64,000 bases of DNA from VRUE01 sp963780815 (GTDB taxonomy: Bacteria; Actinomycetota; Thermoleophilia; Solirubrobacterales; 70-9). Below, piece by piece: positions 50,399 to 57,818 of the stretch. Positions within the stretch are counted from its first letter, which is position 1; the number at the start of each line of letters is the position of its first letter. The notes beneath the pieces were generated by a model. It made no database searches and was not told where the DNA came from. It saw only the letters and a program-made list of their open reading frames with translations. The DNA lies in the NCBI GenBank assembly GCA_963780815.1, contig CAWADG010000008.1, forward strand, positions 186,001 through 250,000, in the 5' to 3' direction. Made by a program: the position numbers and the translations under genes.

Positions 50399-51331
50399 AT
50401 GAGCGCGGGGGCCGAGCTGATCGCTGACCGCGGCGACGCGGCGGCCGGCGAGGAATTCTTCCGCTCGCGGCCGTTCCTCGACGCCGAGGGCGTCACACAT
50501 ACCCTCCGGATTGAAGCCGAGGGCCGCGACCTCGTCGCCCCGCTGGTGGTTCGCGAGATCCCCGGGACCGACCGCATCGACGCGACCTCGCCGTACGGCT
50601 ACCCGGGGCTGGCCGGCCCGCCGGGGCCGCGGCTCGATCCGGCCTCGATCGAGTTCGGGCCGACGGGCCTCGTCGCCGTCTTCCTCCGCCACATCCTCGG
50701 CGAGCCGCCGTTGGCGGGGGCGAGCGAGCGCAACGTCGTCCAGATCGCCGATCCGGAGCAACCCCCGAAGAGCCGGCCGAGCGACCGCAACCAGATCAAC
50801 CGCAACCGCCGCCAGGGCTACGAGGTGCGGATCCTCCCCGGCCCCGAGGCCGGTCCCGCGGATCGCTCGGGGTTTCTCGACGCCTACGAGGAGACGATGC
50901 GCCGCACCAACGCCGAGGAGCGCTACCTCTTCGGCGCCGAGTACTTCGACCGCATCCTCGAGGCGGACCGCGCCTGGCTCGCACTTGCAGACGCCCCGGG
51001 GGGTGGCATCGCCGCCGGCTCGGTCACCGTCGAGAGCGATGGCTTCCTCCACTATTACCTCAGCGGCAGCGCCGACTCGAACCTGCGCGACTCGCCGATG
51101 AAGAACATCCTCGCTGCCCTGGTCGAGCTCGCCGCCGAGCGCGGCCTGCCGCTCAACCTCGGCGGCGGCATCGCCCGCGGCGACCGCCTCGAGGAGTTCA
51201 AGCGCGGGTTCGCCAACCGCGAGCAGCCCTGGCACACATCGGAGATCGTCTGCGACCCCGACGCCTACCGGGACCTCTCAGCCGGCCGGCCGGCCGGGTC
51301 ACAGTTCTTCCCTCGCTACCGCATCGAGTAG
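50399..51331 (+). CDS. FemAB/FemX-like acyltransferase (GNAT-fold, peptidoglycan or polysaccharide)
   Basis: 310 residues. Two GNAT-like halves; the C-terminal one has RNRRQGYEVRI, GFLDAYEETMRRTNAEERYL, HYYLSGSADSN and LAAERGLPLNLGGGIARGDR, the pattern of the FemAB/Acetyltransf_6 family that moves amino acids or acyl groups to cell-wall precursors or exopolysaccharide. ATG 50399 overlaps no other gene. It follows two tandem leader minicistrons and lacks a ribosome site. A 24-bp hairpin begins at its stop codon. Confidence 0.8.
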   Translation: MSAGAELIADRGDAAAGEEFFRSRPFLDAEGVTHTLRIEAEGRDLVAPLVVREIPGTDRIDATSPYGYPGLAGPPGPRLDPASIEFGPTGLVAVFLRHILGEPPLAGASERNVVQIADPEQPPKSRPSDRNQINRNRRQGYEVRILPGPEAGPADRSGFLDAYEETMRRTNAEERYLFGAEYFDRILEADRAWLALADAPGGGIAAGSVTVESDGFLHYYLSGSADSNLRDSPMKNILAALVELAAERGLPLNLGGGIARGDRLEEFKRGFANREQPWHTSEIVCDPDAYRDLSAGRPAGSQFFPRYRIE

Positions 51332-51394
51332 GGGGTTGGGAGTCCCTCCTCAGGAGCTCCCGCGAAGCGGCCTGAGGAGGGACTCCCAACCCCC
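51331..51394. terminator. Perfect 24-bp hairpin between convergent genes
   Basis: Arms 51331-51354 and 51371-51394 are exact reverse complements (the left arm begins GGGGGTTGGGAGTCCC) around a 16-base loop. It starts on the last base of one stop codon and ends four bases before the other gene's stop. A bidirectional terminator without T-tract. Confidence 0.8.
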
Positions 51395-51398
51395 TCGG

Positions 51399-52193
51399 CT
51401 ACTGCTTAGGTTCGATCGGCGTCGGGCCCGCGGCGAGGGCGAAGCCGTTGACCGGCTCGCCCCCGTACCTGCCCCAGGTCGCCTTGCCGAAGGCGCGGAT
51501 CGCGTCGTCGGTGATCGAGCCTTTGTATTCGTCGCATCCGAGGAGATTGGTCCAGGTCGTCGCCGCGACCTTGTAGGGCATTTCTTCATTCGGGAAGAGC
51601 AGCGTCCCGCCGTACATCGTGTCGTAGAGGCCCTTCAGCGCCAGCTGGTCCTTTTCGGGCAGGTCGGGGCTGTACTGGATCTCCATCCGCCCATGCTCGA
51701 GCGAGTGAACCATGTCGATTACGACCGGCATTTCGGCGTACGCCCCGTCAGCCTGCTGGAACGGCGGTTCGACGTGGTTGCCGGACGTCGGCGGGTTGGT
51801 TCCGTAATGAGGGGTGGGCGAGCCCGGTGCGAGGTGGCGGTGGCCCTCGTCCTTGAGGTGGAGGCGGAGGTCGCATCCGGCCTTCTTCGCCGCCAGCTTG
51901 AGGTTCGTCACCTTGGTCGGCGGCGCCGCCGTCCCGCTGCGGTCGTCCGGTTCGATCCCGTTGGTGCTGCCGCTGGCCTGGTCGAGGTGGGCGTCGGCGG
52001 TGTCGCCGCCGCCGCTTCCACCGCCGGAGCTGGCGATCAGGACGACGATCCCGGCGACCACGAGCAGGCCGACCAGGCCGGCGCCGATGTAGGCGAGCAT
52101 CAACCGCCGCTGGGCCTGTTTTGCCCGCGACGACTGCCGCTCCTCACGCACCTGGCGGAGCCGCTCCCGCTCTTCCTCCCTGCGATTGGCCAC
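51399..52193 (-). CDS. DUF3105 membrane-anchored protein
   Basis: 264 residues. A basic coiled N-terminus (EEERERLRQVREERQSSRAK), one span (LMLAYIGAGLVGLLVVAGIV), a Gly/Ser linker, and the extracytoplasmic DUF3105 domain with YGTNPPTSGNHVEPPF and VHSLEHGRMEIQY, where the conserved His residues hint at metal binding. Function unknown. GTG 52193. Glutamate again mostly GAA. Confidence 0.85.
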   Translation of the reverse strand: MANRREEERERLRQVREERQSSRAKQAQRRLMLAYIGAGLVGLLVVAGIVVLIASSGGGSGGGDTADAHLDQASGSTNGIEPDDRSGTAAPPTKVTNLKLAAKKAGCDLRLHLKDEGHRHLAPGSPTPHYGTNPPTSGNHVEPPFQQADGAYAEMPVVIDMVHSLEHGRMEIQYSPDLPEKDQLALKGLYDTMYGGTLLFPNEEMPYKVAATTWTNLLGCDEYKGSITDDAIRAFGKATWGRYGGEPVNGFALAAGPTPIEPKQ

Positions 52194-52215
52194 GATTGGT
52201 CGGCGGCAGTTTAGA

Positions 52216-53133
52216 TCAGTCGCGCAGTCGGGCGGCCTCGGCGCCGGCTCCGGCCCGCTCCCAGGGCCGGGCGGCGTGAAGTGCCCCGAGCACGGCCCGG
52301 GTCGCCGGCGCCCGGTTCAGAGCGTAGAAGTGGATCCCCGGGGCGCCGCCGAGCAGCAGCTCCGCGCACTGTTGGGAGGCGTAGGCGACGCCGAGCTCGA
52401 ACTCGGCCTCCTCGTCGCCGCCGGCGGCCTCGAAGGCCTCCTCGAGCCGGGGCGGGATCGAGGCGTCGCAGAGGTCGCAGATCCGCTTCGTCTGGGCGAA
52501 GGTGGCGACCGGGATGACGCCGGCCAGGATCGGGACCTCGATCCCGGCCTCCCGCGCGGCATCGACGAAATCGAAGTAGACGCGATTGTCGAAGAAGAGC
52601 TGGGTGATCAGGAACGAGGCGCCGGCGTCGACCTTGGTCTTCAGGTACCGCAGGTCGGTCTCGAGGTCCGGCGCCTCGGGGTGGACCTCGGGAAAGCAGG
52701 CGCCGCCGATCGTGAAGTCCCAGCTCGAGGAGATGAAACCGGCGAGCTCGGCGGCGCTGCCCAACCCTCCCTCGGGCTGGACGAAGTCATCCTCTCCGCG
52801 GGGCGGGTCGCCGCGCAGCGCGAAGACGTTCTCGATCCCCGAGTCGGCGATCCGGTCGAGCGTCTTGGCCAGGCTGTCGGCGGTCTCGCCGACGCAGCTC
52901 AGGTGGGCCATCGCTTCGAGGCCGACCTCGTCCTTGAGGCGCTTGGTGATCTCGACAGTGCCCTCCCGAGTCGAGCCGCCGGCGCCGTAGGTGACCGAGA
53001 CGAAATCGGGCCCGAGCTCTCGCAGCGAGCGCGCCGTCGCGAACAGCTGCTCGGTCGCCTCCTCGCTCTTCGGCGGGAAGAACTCGACCGAGAAGACCGG
53101 CGTTTTCGCCTCGATGATCTTGTCGATGCGCAT
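52216..53133 (-). CDS. metF: 5,10-methylenetetrahydrofolate reductase
   Basis: 305 residues. TIM-barrel flavoenzyme that makes 5-methyl-THF for methionine synthesis. VFSVEFFPPKSEEATEQL, VSVTYGAGGSTREGTVEI, FALRGDPPRGEDDF and FLITQLFFDN are conserved. ATG 53133 follows TACCCT (53145-53140) by six bases, so the mRNA should be leaderless; this excludes a riboswitch in its leader. Confidence 0.95.
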   Translation of the reverse strand: MRIDKIIEAKTPVFSVEFFPPKSEEATEQLFATARSLRELGPDFVSVTYGAGGSTREGTVEITKRLKDEVGLEAMAHLSCVGETADSLAKTLDRIADSGIENVFALRGDPPRGEDDFVQPEGGLGSAAELAGFISSSWDFTIGGACFPEVHPEAPDLETDLRYLKTKVDAGASFLITQLFFDNRVYFDFVDAAREAGIEVPILAGVIPVATFAQTKRICDLCDASIPPRLEEAFEAAGGDEEAEFELGVAYASQQCAELLLGGAPGIHFYALNRAPATRAVLGALHAARPWERAGAGAEAARLRD

Positions 53134-53139
53134 CTGATC

Positions 53140-53145
53140 AGGGTA
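53140..53145 (-). promoter_or_regulatory. -10 box TACCCT for metF
   Basis: Six bases before ATG 53133 on the - strand. TANNNT with leaderless spacing. Confidence 0.45.
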
Positions 53146-53602
53146 TGCAAAAGGCGGCCCCGGATGCGAGAGCAGAGGAGCCGGCATTTACTCTCGGGCA
53201 CCATCTTCCGGCCGAGGAAGTGCCAAAGGGGGTCGGAGGGGCACATTTTTACGGAGTTTGCGGGAAGCCCGATTGACAGGACTGGCGCTCGGGCTTCCGG
53301 CGCGCTAGGTTCGCTTTGCGACTGGCAGAGAGAGGCCCCACATAGCCAAGTGGGACACCATCTCGAAGGTGGCGGGAGCAAGCTTCTACGTGCGAAGGCT
53401 ACGCGCGGGGCAGGCTTCGAACGCCACCGCTGGTCGTTTTTTGTTGCCCTGAGACAGGGTGGGGGAGTTGTCCGAGCCGGTCCCTAGCGTTCGCCGCGGC
53501 TTGGAACTGCCTGCCCTCCGAGCCTGCGACCGGGGCGCAACCTGGGAGCCGGGCGCTTCGGCGAAACCCCGCGAGACCGCCGCAGCTAGCCCGCCCGCTC
53601 CC
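53146..53602. other. Intergenic region with several hairpins, no convincing gene
   Basis: No ORF here has coding character. Around 53330-53445 the + strand shows nested pairings: GGTGGCG (from about 53370) with CGCCACC (near 53422), CACC/GGTG, AGCTTC/GAAGGCT, then a T6 run at about 53437-53442, followed by CCCTG-AGA-CAGGG. A lone TTGACA (53273-53278) has no partner -10. A small structured RNA ending at the T6 is possible but no known family is recognised. Confidence 0.3.
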
Positions 53603-53615
53603 TACTCTTTGGCGC

Positions 53616-53639
53616 GTGAGCGCGGGGCGAGCCCAATGA
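53616..53639 (+). CDS. Leader minicistron 1 (7 codons)
   Basis: GTG-started ORF encoding (M)SAGRAQ, placed seven bases after TACTCT as a leaderless start would be. Its TGA overlaps the ATG of the next minicistron (ATGA at 53636). Confidence 0.3.
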   Translation: MSAGRAQ

Positions 53640-53689
53640 GGCATCTCTGGTTCTTCGCGAAGCGAGAGAAGCGCGAACAGTTGCTATGA
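53636..53689 (+). CDS. Leader minicistron 2 (17 codons)
   Basis: Encodes MRHLWFFAKREKREQLL; ATG overlaps the previous TGA, and its own TGA overlaps the ATG of the hydratase gene. The sequence WFFAKREKRE matches the second half of the other leader peptides in the same frame. Confidence 0.35.
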   Translation: MRHLWFFAKREKREQLL

Positions 53690-54438
53690 GCGAGAGCGTT
53701 CGCTACGAGCGGGTCGGCGCCGCCGCGGTGCTGACGATCGACCGGCCCGAGCGCCGCAACGCGGTCGATGCCGCGACGGCGGAGTTGCTGCGGCAGAGCC
53801 TCCGCGACTTCGAGGCGGACCCGGGGGCGCGGGTCCTGGTCCTGACCGGCGCCGGCGGCGAGGCGTTCTGCGCGGGGGCCGATCTGAAGGCGCTCGACCT
53901 CGATGTCGACCACCCGGAGGGTCCGATGGGCCCGACCCGGGTCACCCCTTCGAAGCCGGCGGTCGCCGCCGTCGACGGCTGGTGCCTCGCGGGCGGGGTC
54001 GAGCTGGCGCTCTGGTGCGACCTGCGGATCGCGACCCCGGGGTCGACCTTCGGCCTCTTCGAGCGCCGCTGGGGCGTTCCGCTGGTTGACGGAGGGACGC
54101 AGCGGCTGCCGCTGGTGGTCGGGATGGGGCGGGCGCTCGAGCTGATCCTCACCGGGCGCCCGGTCGACGCCGAGGAGGCCCACAGGATCGGGCTCGTGAA
54201 CGAGGTCGTCGCCCCCGGCGCTCACCTCGAGCGCGCGCTCGAGCTCGCCGAGAAGATCGCCTCGTTCCCGCAGGAGACGATGCTCGCCGACCGCCGCGCG
54301 GCGATCGAGGGTTCCGGCCTGCCGCTCGAGCAGGGGCTGGAGGTCGAGCATCGTCTCGGCCGCGAGGTCCTCGAGGTGGCGGCCCGGGGCGCCGCCAGGT
54401 TCGCGGCCGGCGAGGGCCGCGGCGGCGAGGGCCTCTAG
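53686..54438 (+). CDS. Enoyl-CoA hydratase/isomerase (crotonase) family protein
   Basis: 250 residues. Oxyanion-hole segments AFCAGADLKAL and CLAGGVELALWCDLRI, and both catalytic-type glutamates (GGVELAL; FGLFERRWGVP), support hydratase activity. Substrate unknown. ATG 53686 has no ribosome site and overlaps the leader minicistron stop. The convergent TetR gene shares its stop bases (CTAG, 54435-54438) and may regulate it. Confidence 0.9.
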   Translation: MSESVRYERVGAAAVLTIDRPERRNAVDAATAELLRQSLRDFEADPGARVLVLTGAGGEAFCAGADLKALDLDVDHPEGPMGPTRVTPSKPAVAAVDGWCLAGGVELALWCDLRIATPGSTFGLFERRWGVPLVDGGTQRLPLVVGMGRALELILTGRPVDAEEAHRIGLVNEVVAPGAHLERALELAEKIASFPQETMLADRRAAIEGSGLPLEQGLEVEHRLGREVLEVAARGAARFAAGEGRGGEGL

Positions 54439-55106
54439 GCCGGGTCCCCGCCGGTGGAGACCCGCCGCATCTCGTCCTCGGCGGCTTCGGGACCGAGGTA
54501 GGGCATCAGCACCGCGAAGACGAGGTCGGGGAGGATCCGTTCGAGCTCAGGACCGCGGCCGGCACGGATCTCGTCGAAGATCAGAGAGGTTGCCCCGCCG
54601 ATCGCGAAGCGGGCGGTGTCGGGAGGGAGCGAGGCGCCCTCGGCCGTGTACTCGCGCCCGTCCTCGAGCAGCCGCGAGAACCGGGTCAGCGCCGCGCGGT
54701 AGCGCTCCCTCGCGCTCTCGCCGACCGCGGTCACCTCGACCATCGCCATCCGCGCGATGTCGGACTCGGCGGCGAGCAGGCTGACCAGGGCCCGCAGCGC
54801 TGCCGTCATCCGGTCCGGCCACGGCTCGCCGGCCGCGGCCTCATAGGCGCTGGTCACATGGGCGACGAGGACGTCGATGACGGCGTCATAGGCCTCGAGA
54901 AAGCAGTCCTCCTTGTCGACGAACATTTCGTGGAAGGTCTCGCGCGAGACACCGGCGACCTCGATCACGTCGGTGACCGTCGCCGCCTCGTATCCTTTCG
55001 CCGCCGCGACCCTGACCATCGCCTCCCGCAGGCGCTCCCGTTGGGAGCGGACGGCGTAGGCCTCTGGCAACCCGTGACGTCCACTCGGAGCGGAAGGGGA
55101 ATCCAT
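54435..55106 (-). CDS. TetR-family regulator
   Basis: 223 residues. N-terminal helix-turn-helix: RLREAMVRVAAAKGYEAATV, TDVIEVAGVSRETFHEMFVD with KEDCF. The C-terminal ligand domain ends LMPYLGPEAAEDEM, a tail shared with several regulators at 59-62 kb. ATG 55106 follows TAGGCT (55119-55114) by seven bases (leaderless). Likely regulates the flanking hydratase or itself. Confidence 0.9.
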   Translation of the reverse strand: MDSPSAPSGRHGLPEAYAVRSQRERLREAMVRVAAAKGYEAATVTDVIEVAGVSRETFHEMFVDKEDCFLEAYDAVIDVLVAHVTSAYEAAAGEPWPDRMTAALRALVSLLAAESDIARMAMVEVTAVGESARERYRAALTRFSRLLEDGREYTAEGASLPPDTARFAIGGATSLIFDEIRAGRGPELERILPDLVFAVLMPYLGPEAAEDEMRRVSTGGDPA

Positions 55107-55158
55107 CGCAATCAGCCTAGGGCAGTCCTGGGGGCGCTGCAACGGCTCGACCTGCGCC

Positions 55159-55164
55159 TAGACT
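55159..55164 (+). promoter_or_regulatory. -10 box TAGACT for the leader and nucleotide-sugar dehydrogenase
   Basis: Eight bases before GTG 55173 of the leader minicistron. Confidence 0.4.
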
Positions 55165-55172
55165 CTCGGGGA

Positions 55173-55241
55173 GTGCGGAGCGAGCAAGCGTGCATATCTG
55201 ATTCCTCGCGCAGCGAGCGAAGCGCGAAACTTGTCGCATGA
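55173..55241 (+). repeat. Leader repeat and 22-codon minicistron upstream of the dehydrogenase gene
   Basis: GTGCGGAGCGAGCAAGCGTG followed by CGCGCAGCGAGCGAAGCGCG; TCGCGC/GCGCGA can pair. The GTG opens a 22-codon ORF (beginning MRSEQACISDSS) whose TGA overlaps ATG 55238. Here the ORF uses a different frame from the other copies; in their frame a stop interrupts SAERASVHI and FLAQRAKRE. Conservation is therefore at DNA level plus the ATGA junction. Confidence 0.6.
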
Positions 55242-56485
55242 AGATCGGGATCGTCGGCCTCGGCTACGTCGGCCTGCCCCTCGCGGTCGCCTTCGCGGAG
55301 GCCGGTCACGAGGTGGTCGGCCTCGATAACGACCCGCGCAAGATCGAGGCCCTGAGCGCGGGCCGCAGCTACATCGAGGACATCCCCGACGAGACGCTCG
55401 CGCCGCTCGGCGACAGGCTCGAGGCGAGTACCGATTACGCCCGGCTCGAGCCCTGCGAGGCGGTCATCGTCTGTGTGCCGACGCCGCTGACCAGCGCCCG
55501 CGAACCCGACCTGACCTACCTGATCGAGGCCACCAACGCCCTCGCCAAGGTGCTCCGTCCCGGGCAGCTGATCGTGCTCGAGTCGACCACCTATCCGGGC
55601 ACGACCCGCGAGCGGCTGCTGCCGATCCTCGAGGAGTCGGGGATGTCGGCCGGCGAGGACTTCCACCTCGCCTTCTCCCCCGAGCGGATCGATCCCGGCC
55701 GCACCGACTACACGATCCGGACCACGCCGAAGCTCGTCGGCGGTGTGACCGAGGCCTGCACCGAGCGGGCCCGCGAGCTCTACTCGCTGATCTGCGATGG
55801 CGTCGTCGTGCTCTCGACCCCCGAGGCCGCCGAGCTGGCGAAGCTGCTCGAGAACATCTTCCGCTCGGTCAACATCGCTCTCGTCAACGAGCTCTCCCAG
55901 CTCTGCGACCGGCTCGGAATCGACGTCTGGGAGGTGATGGACGCCGCATCGACCAAGCCGTTCGGCTTCATGCGGTTCGACCCGGGGCCGGGCATGGGCG
56001 GGCACTGCCTCCCGGTCGACCCCTTCTACCTCGCGTTCAAGGCTCGCGAACACGATTTCTATCCCGAGTTCATCGAGCTCGCCGGCAAGGTCAACCGAGC
56101 CCAGCCCGCCTACTGCGTCGACCTGATCGCCCGCGCCCTCAACGAGGCCGGCAAGGCGGTCCACGGCTCGAGCGTCCTCATCCTCGGCGTCTCCTACAAG
56201 GCCGGGGTCGGCGACATCCGCGAATCCCCGGCCCTCCAGATCATCAGGCTGCTGCGCGAGCTCGGCGCCGAGGTCTCCTACCACGACCCGCATGTTCCCG
56301 AGCTGCCCGAGTTCCAGATCTCCTCGGTCGAGCTGCCCTCGGCTCTGGAGTCGGCCGACGCGGCGGCGATCGTCACCGCCCACCCCGAACTGGACTACGA
56401 GCAGATCGTCGCCACGGCGCCGCTGGTCGTCGATTTCCGCGGCGTCACCCGCGGGATCCGGGCGGAGAACCTGGTCCGGCTCTGA
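55238..56485 (+). CDS. Nucleotide-sugar 6-dehydrogenase (WbpA/UDP-GlcNAc dehydrogenase type)
   Basis: 415 residues. NAD-binding GIVGLGYVGLPLAVAFAEAG, VICVPTPLTSAREPDLTY, FSPERIDPGRTDY, the catalytic cysteine in GPGMGGHCLPVDPFYLAF, and C-terminal GVSYKAGVGDIRESPAL. Oxidises a UDP-sugar to a uronic acid, most like the UDP-N-acetyl-glucosamine/mannosamine dehydrogenases, and so fits the polysaccharide block although six kb away from it. ATG 55238 lacks a ribosome site and overlaps a leader minicistron stop. Confidence 0.92.
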   Translation: MKIGIVGLGYVGLPLAVAFAEAGHEVVGLDNDPRKIEALSAGRSYIEDIPDETLAPLGDRLEASTDYARLEPCEAVIVCVPTPLTSAREPDLTYLIEATNALAKVLRPGQLIVLESTTYPGTTRERLLPILEESGMSAGEDFHLAFSPERIDPGRTDYTIRTTPKLVGGVTEACTERARELYSLICDGVVVLSTPEAAELAKLLENIFRSVNIALVNELSQLCDRLGIDVWEVMDAASTKPFGFMRFDPGPGMGGHCLPVDPFYLAFKAREHDFYPEFIELAGKVNRAQPAYCVDLIARALNEAGKAVHGSSVLILGVSYKAGVGDIRESPALQIIRLLRELGAEVSYHDPHVPELPEFQISSVELPSALESADAAAIVTAHPELDYEQIVATAPLVVDFRGVTRGIRAENLVRL

Positions 56486-56543
56486 GGCCGAAGCGATAGG
56501 TTGAGGGCCGCGCGAGGTGCCGACGACGAGTGAGGAGTTGCCG

Positions 56544-57656
56544 ATGAAGAGCCGGAAGCACCTGTGGGCCCCGATCCTGACCGTAGTCGCAGGCGTCGCA
56601 ATGCTGATGCCGGGTGCCGCGAGCGGCGCGACGGTCGTCAACGGCGACTTCGAGACCGGCAACCTGAGCGGCTGGCAGGTCTCCAACAGCAGCCCCGACG
56701 GAAACTGGTTCGCCTACACGGGCACGAAACCGCCGCTCCAGAAAAAAGAGGAAGAAAAACCAGAAGAAATCGAAATCATCCCAATCGAACCGATCAAACC
56801 GATCACGCCGAAAATCGAACCGGTTCCCTCGCGGGTGTTCCCGCCCTTCTTCGCGCCGCCTCAGGGCAGTTGGGGCGCGGTCAGCGACGAGGAAGACCCA
56901 GACACCGCGATCCTCTACCAAGACATTGCGCTCGAGCCGTACTGGACCCACCAGCTGACGATGACCTTCTACTACAACTCGTTCGATCAGATCTTCGTTC
57001 CGAGCCCCGACACGCTCGCGACGGGCGGGCCGAGAATCATCATCATCGGAGAAGAACCGAAACCGGTCAACCAGCAGGTCCGCGTCGACGTTATGAAGCC
57101 GACCGCCCCGATCGATTCCCTGAACCCGAGCGACATCCTCACCACCCTGTTCGCGAGCAAGAACGGGGACCCGGAATCGATGGCGCCGACCCAGCTCAGC
57201 GCAAACCTGACGCCGTTCGCCGGCCAGACGGTGCGTCTGCGGATCGCAACCGCCGCCGGAGACCTCGTCTTCAATGCCGGTGTCGACGCCGTCTCGATAG
57301 CCAGCACGCCGCCGAACAACAAATTCAAAAAAGGCAAGCTGAAGCTCAACAAGTCGAACGGGACCGGGACCCTGAGTGTGACCGTGCCCGGACCGGGTGT
57401 CCTGACCCTGGCCGACGCGGCGGCGACGAAAAAAGCCACCGCCAGCAAGGCGAAGAGAAGGCTCGTCAAGCCGGCGACCCTGAAACCGACCGCCGCCGGC
57501 AGCGTGAAGGTGCCGGTGAAACCGACGGGGGCCGGCAAAAAGGCCCTGAAGACGAAGGGCAAGCTCAAGGTCAAGGCCTCGCTGAGCTTCACCCCGACCG
57601 GCGGACTCGCCAGCAAGCAGAGCTTCAGGGGCACGCTGAGGTTGAACCTGGAATAG
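56544..57656 (+). CDS. Secreted protein with carbohydrate-binding-like N-terminus and basic tail
   Basis: 370 residues. Signal peptide (LWAPILTVVAGVAMLMPGAA), then VVNGDFETGNLSGWQVSNSS, the opening of galactose-binding-like beta-sandwich domains. A striking low-complexity Lys/Glu/Pro/Ile linker follows (positions 56740-56830 in DNA, A-rich codons). The C-terminal third is Lys/Ala/Thr-rich (RRLVKPATLKPTAAGSVKVP). ATG 56544 has GAGGAG upstream, one of few strong ribosome sites here; TAGGTT at about 56497 is a likely -10. Surface role inferred; not recognised. Confidence 0.7.
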   Translation: MKSRKHLWAPILTVVAGVAMLMPGAASGATVVNGDFETGNLSGWQVSNSSPDGNWFAYTGTKPPLQKKEEEKPEEIEIIPIEPIKPITPKIEPVPSRVFPPFFAPPQGSWGAVSDEEDPDTAILYQDIALEPYWTHQLTMTFYYNSFDQIFVPSPDTLATGGPRIIIIGEEPKPVNQQVRVDVMKPTAPIDSLNPSDILTTLFASKNGDPESMAPTQLSANLTPFAGQTVRLRIATAAGDLVFNAGVDAVSIASTPPNNKFKKGKLKLNKSNGTGTLSVTVPGPGVLTLADAAATKKATASKAKRRLVKPATLKPTAAGSVKVPVKPTGAGKKALKTKGKLKVKASLSFTPTGGLASKQSFRGTLRLNLE

Positions 57657-57657
57657 G

Positions 57658-57677
57658 CGCCCGGGCCCACCCCGGCG
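57658..57677. terminator. Short hairpin between convergent genes
   Basis: CGCCCGGG (57658-57665) and CCCCGGCG (57670-57677) pair with one C-C mismatch just after the stop of the secreted-protein gene. No T-tract. Confidence 0.4.
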
Positions 57678-57818
57678 CCCGGAACCGGGTTTGTGGTCGA
57701 CGATGTCGAACCTGATGACCGGGCGCCTCGGCACTGACCATCACAGCCGTCCTCGCCGTGCTGTTTGCTCTGGGCGGCGGCGTGGCGGCGGCCCGCCACC
57801 GCCGGAACCGCTGGAGAT

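Larger units (their letters stand above)
53616..53689 (+). repeat. Leader repeat upstream of the enoyl-CoA hydratase gene
   Basis: Starts GTGAGCGCGGGGCGAGC and contains TTCGCGAAGCGAGAGAAGCG with a TTCGCG/CGCGAA hairpin, ending at the downstream ATG. TACTCT (53603-53608) lies seven bases before the GTG. Diverged from the 68-bp tandem units but clearly alignable. Confidence 0.6.

Noticed and set aside
53370..53430. tRNA-like element (7-bp acceptor-like stem with TTCGAA)
   Set aside because: Only about 47 bases lie between the acceptor strands, and no T or anticodon arm forms.
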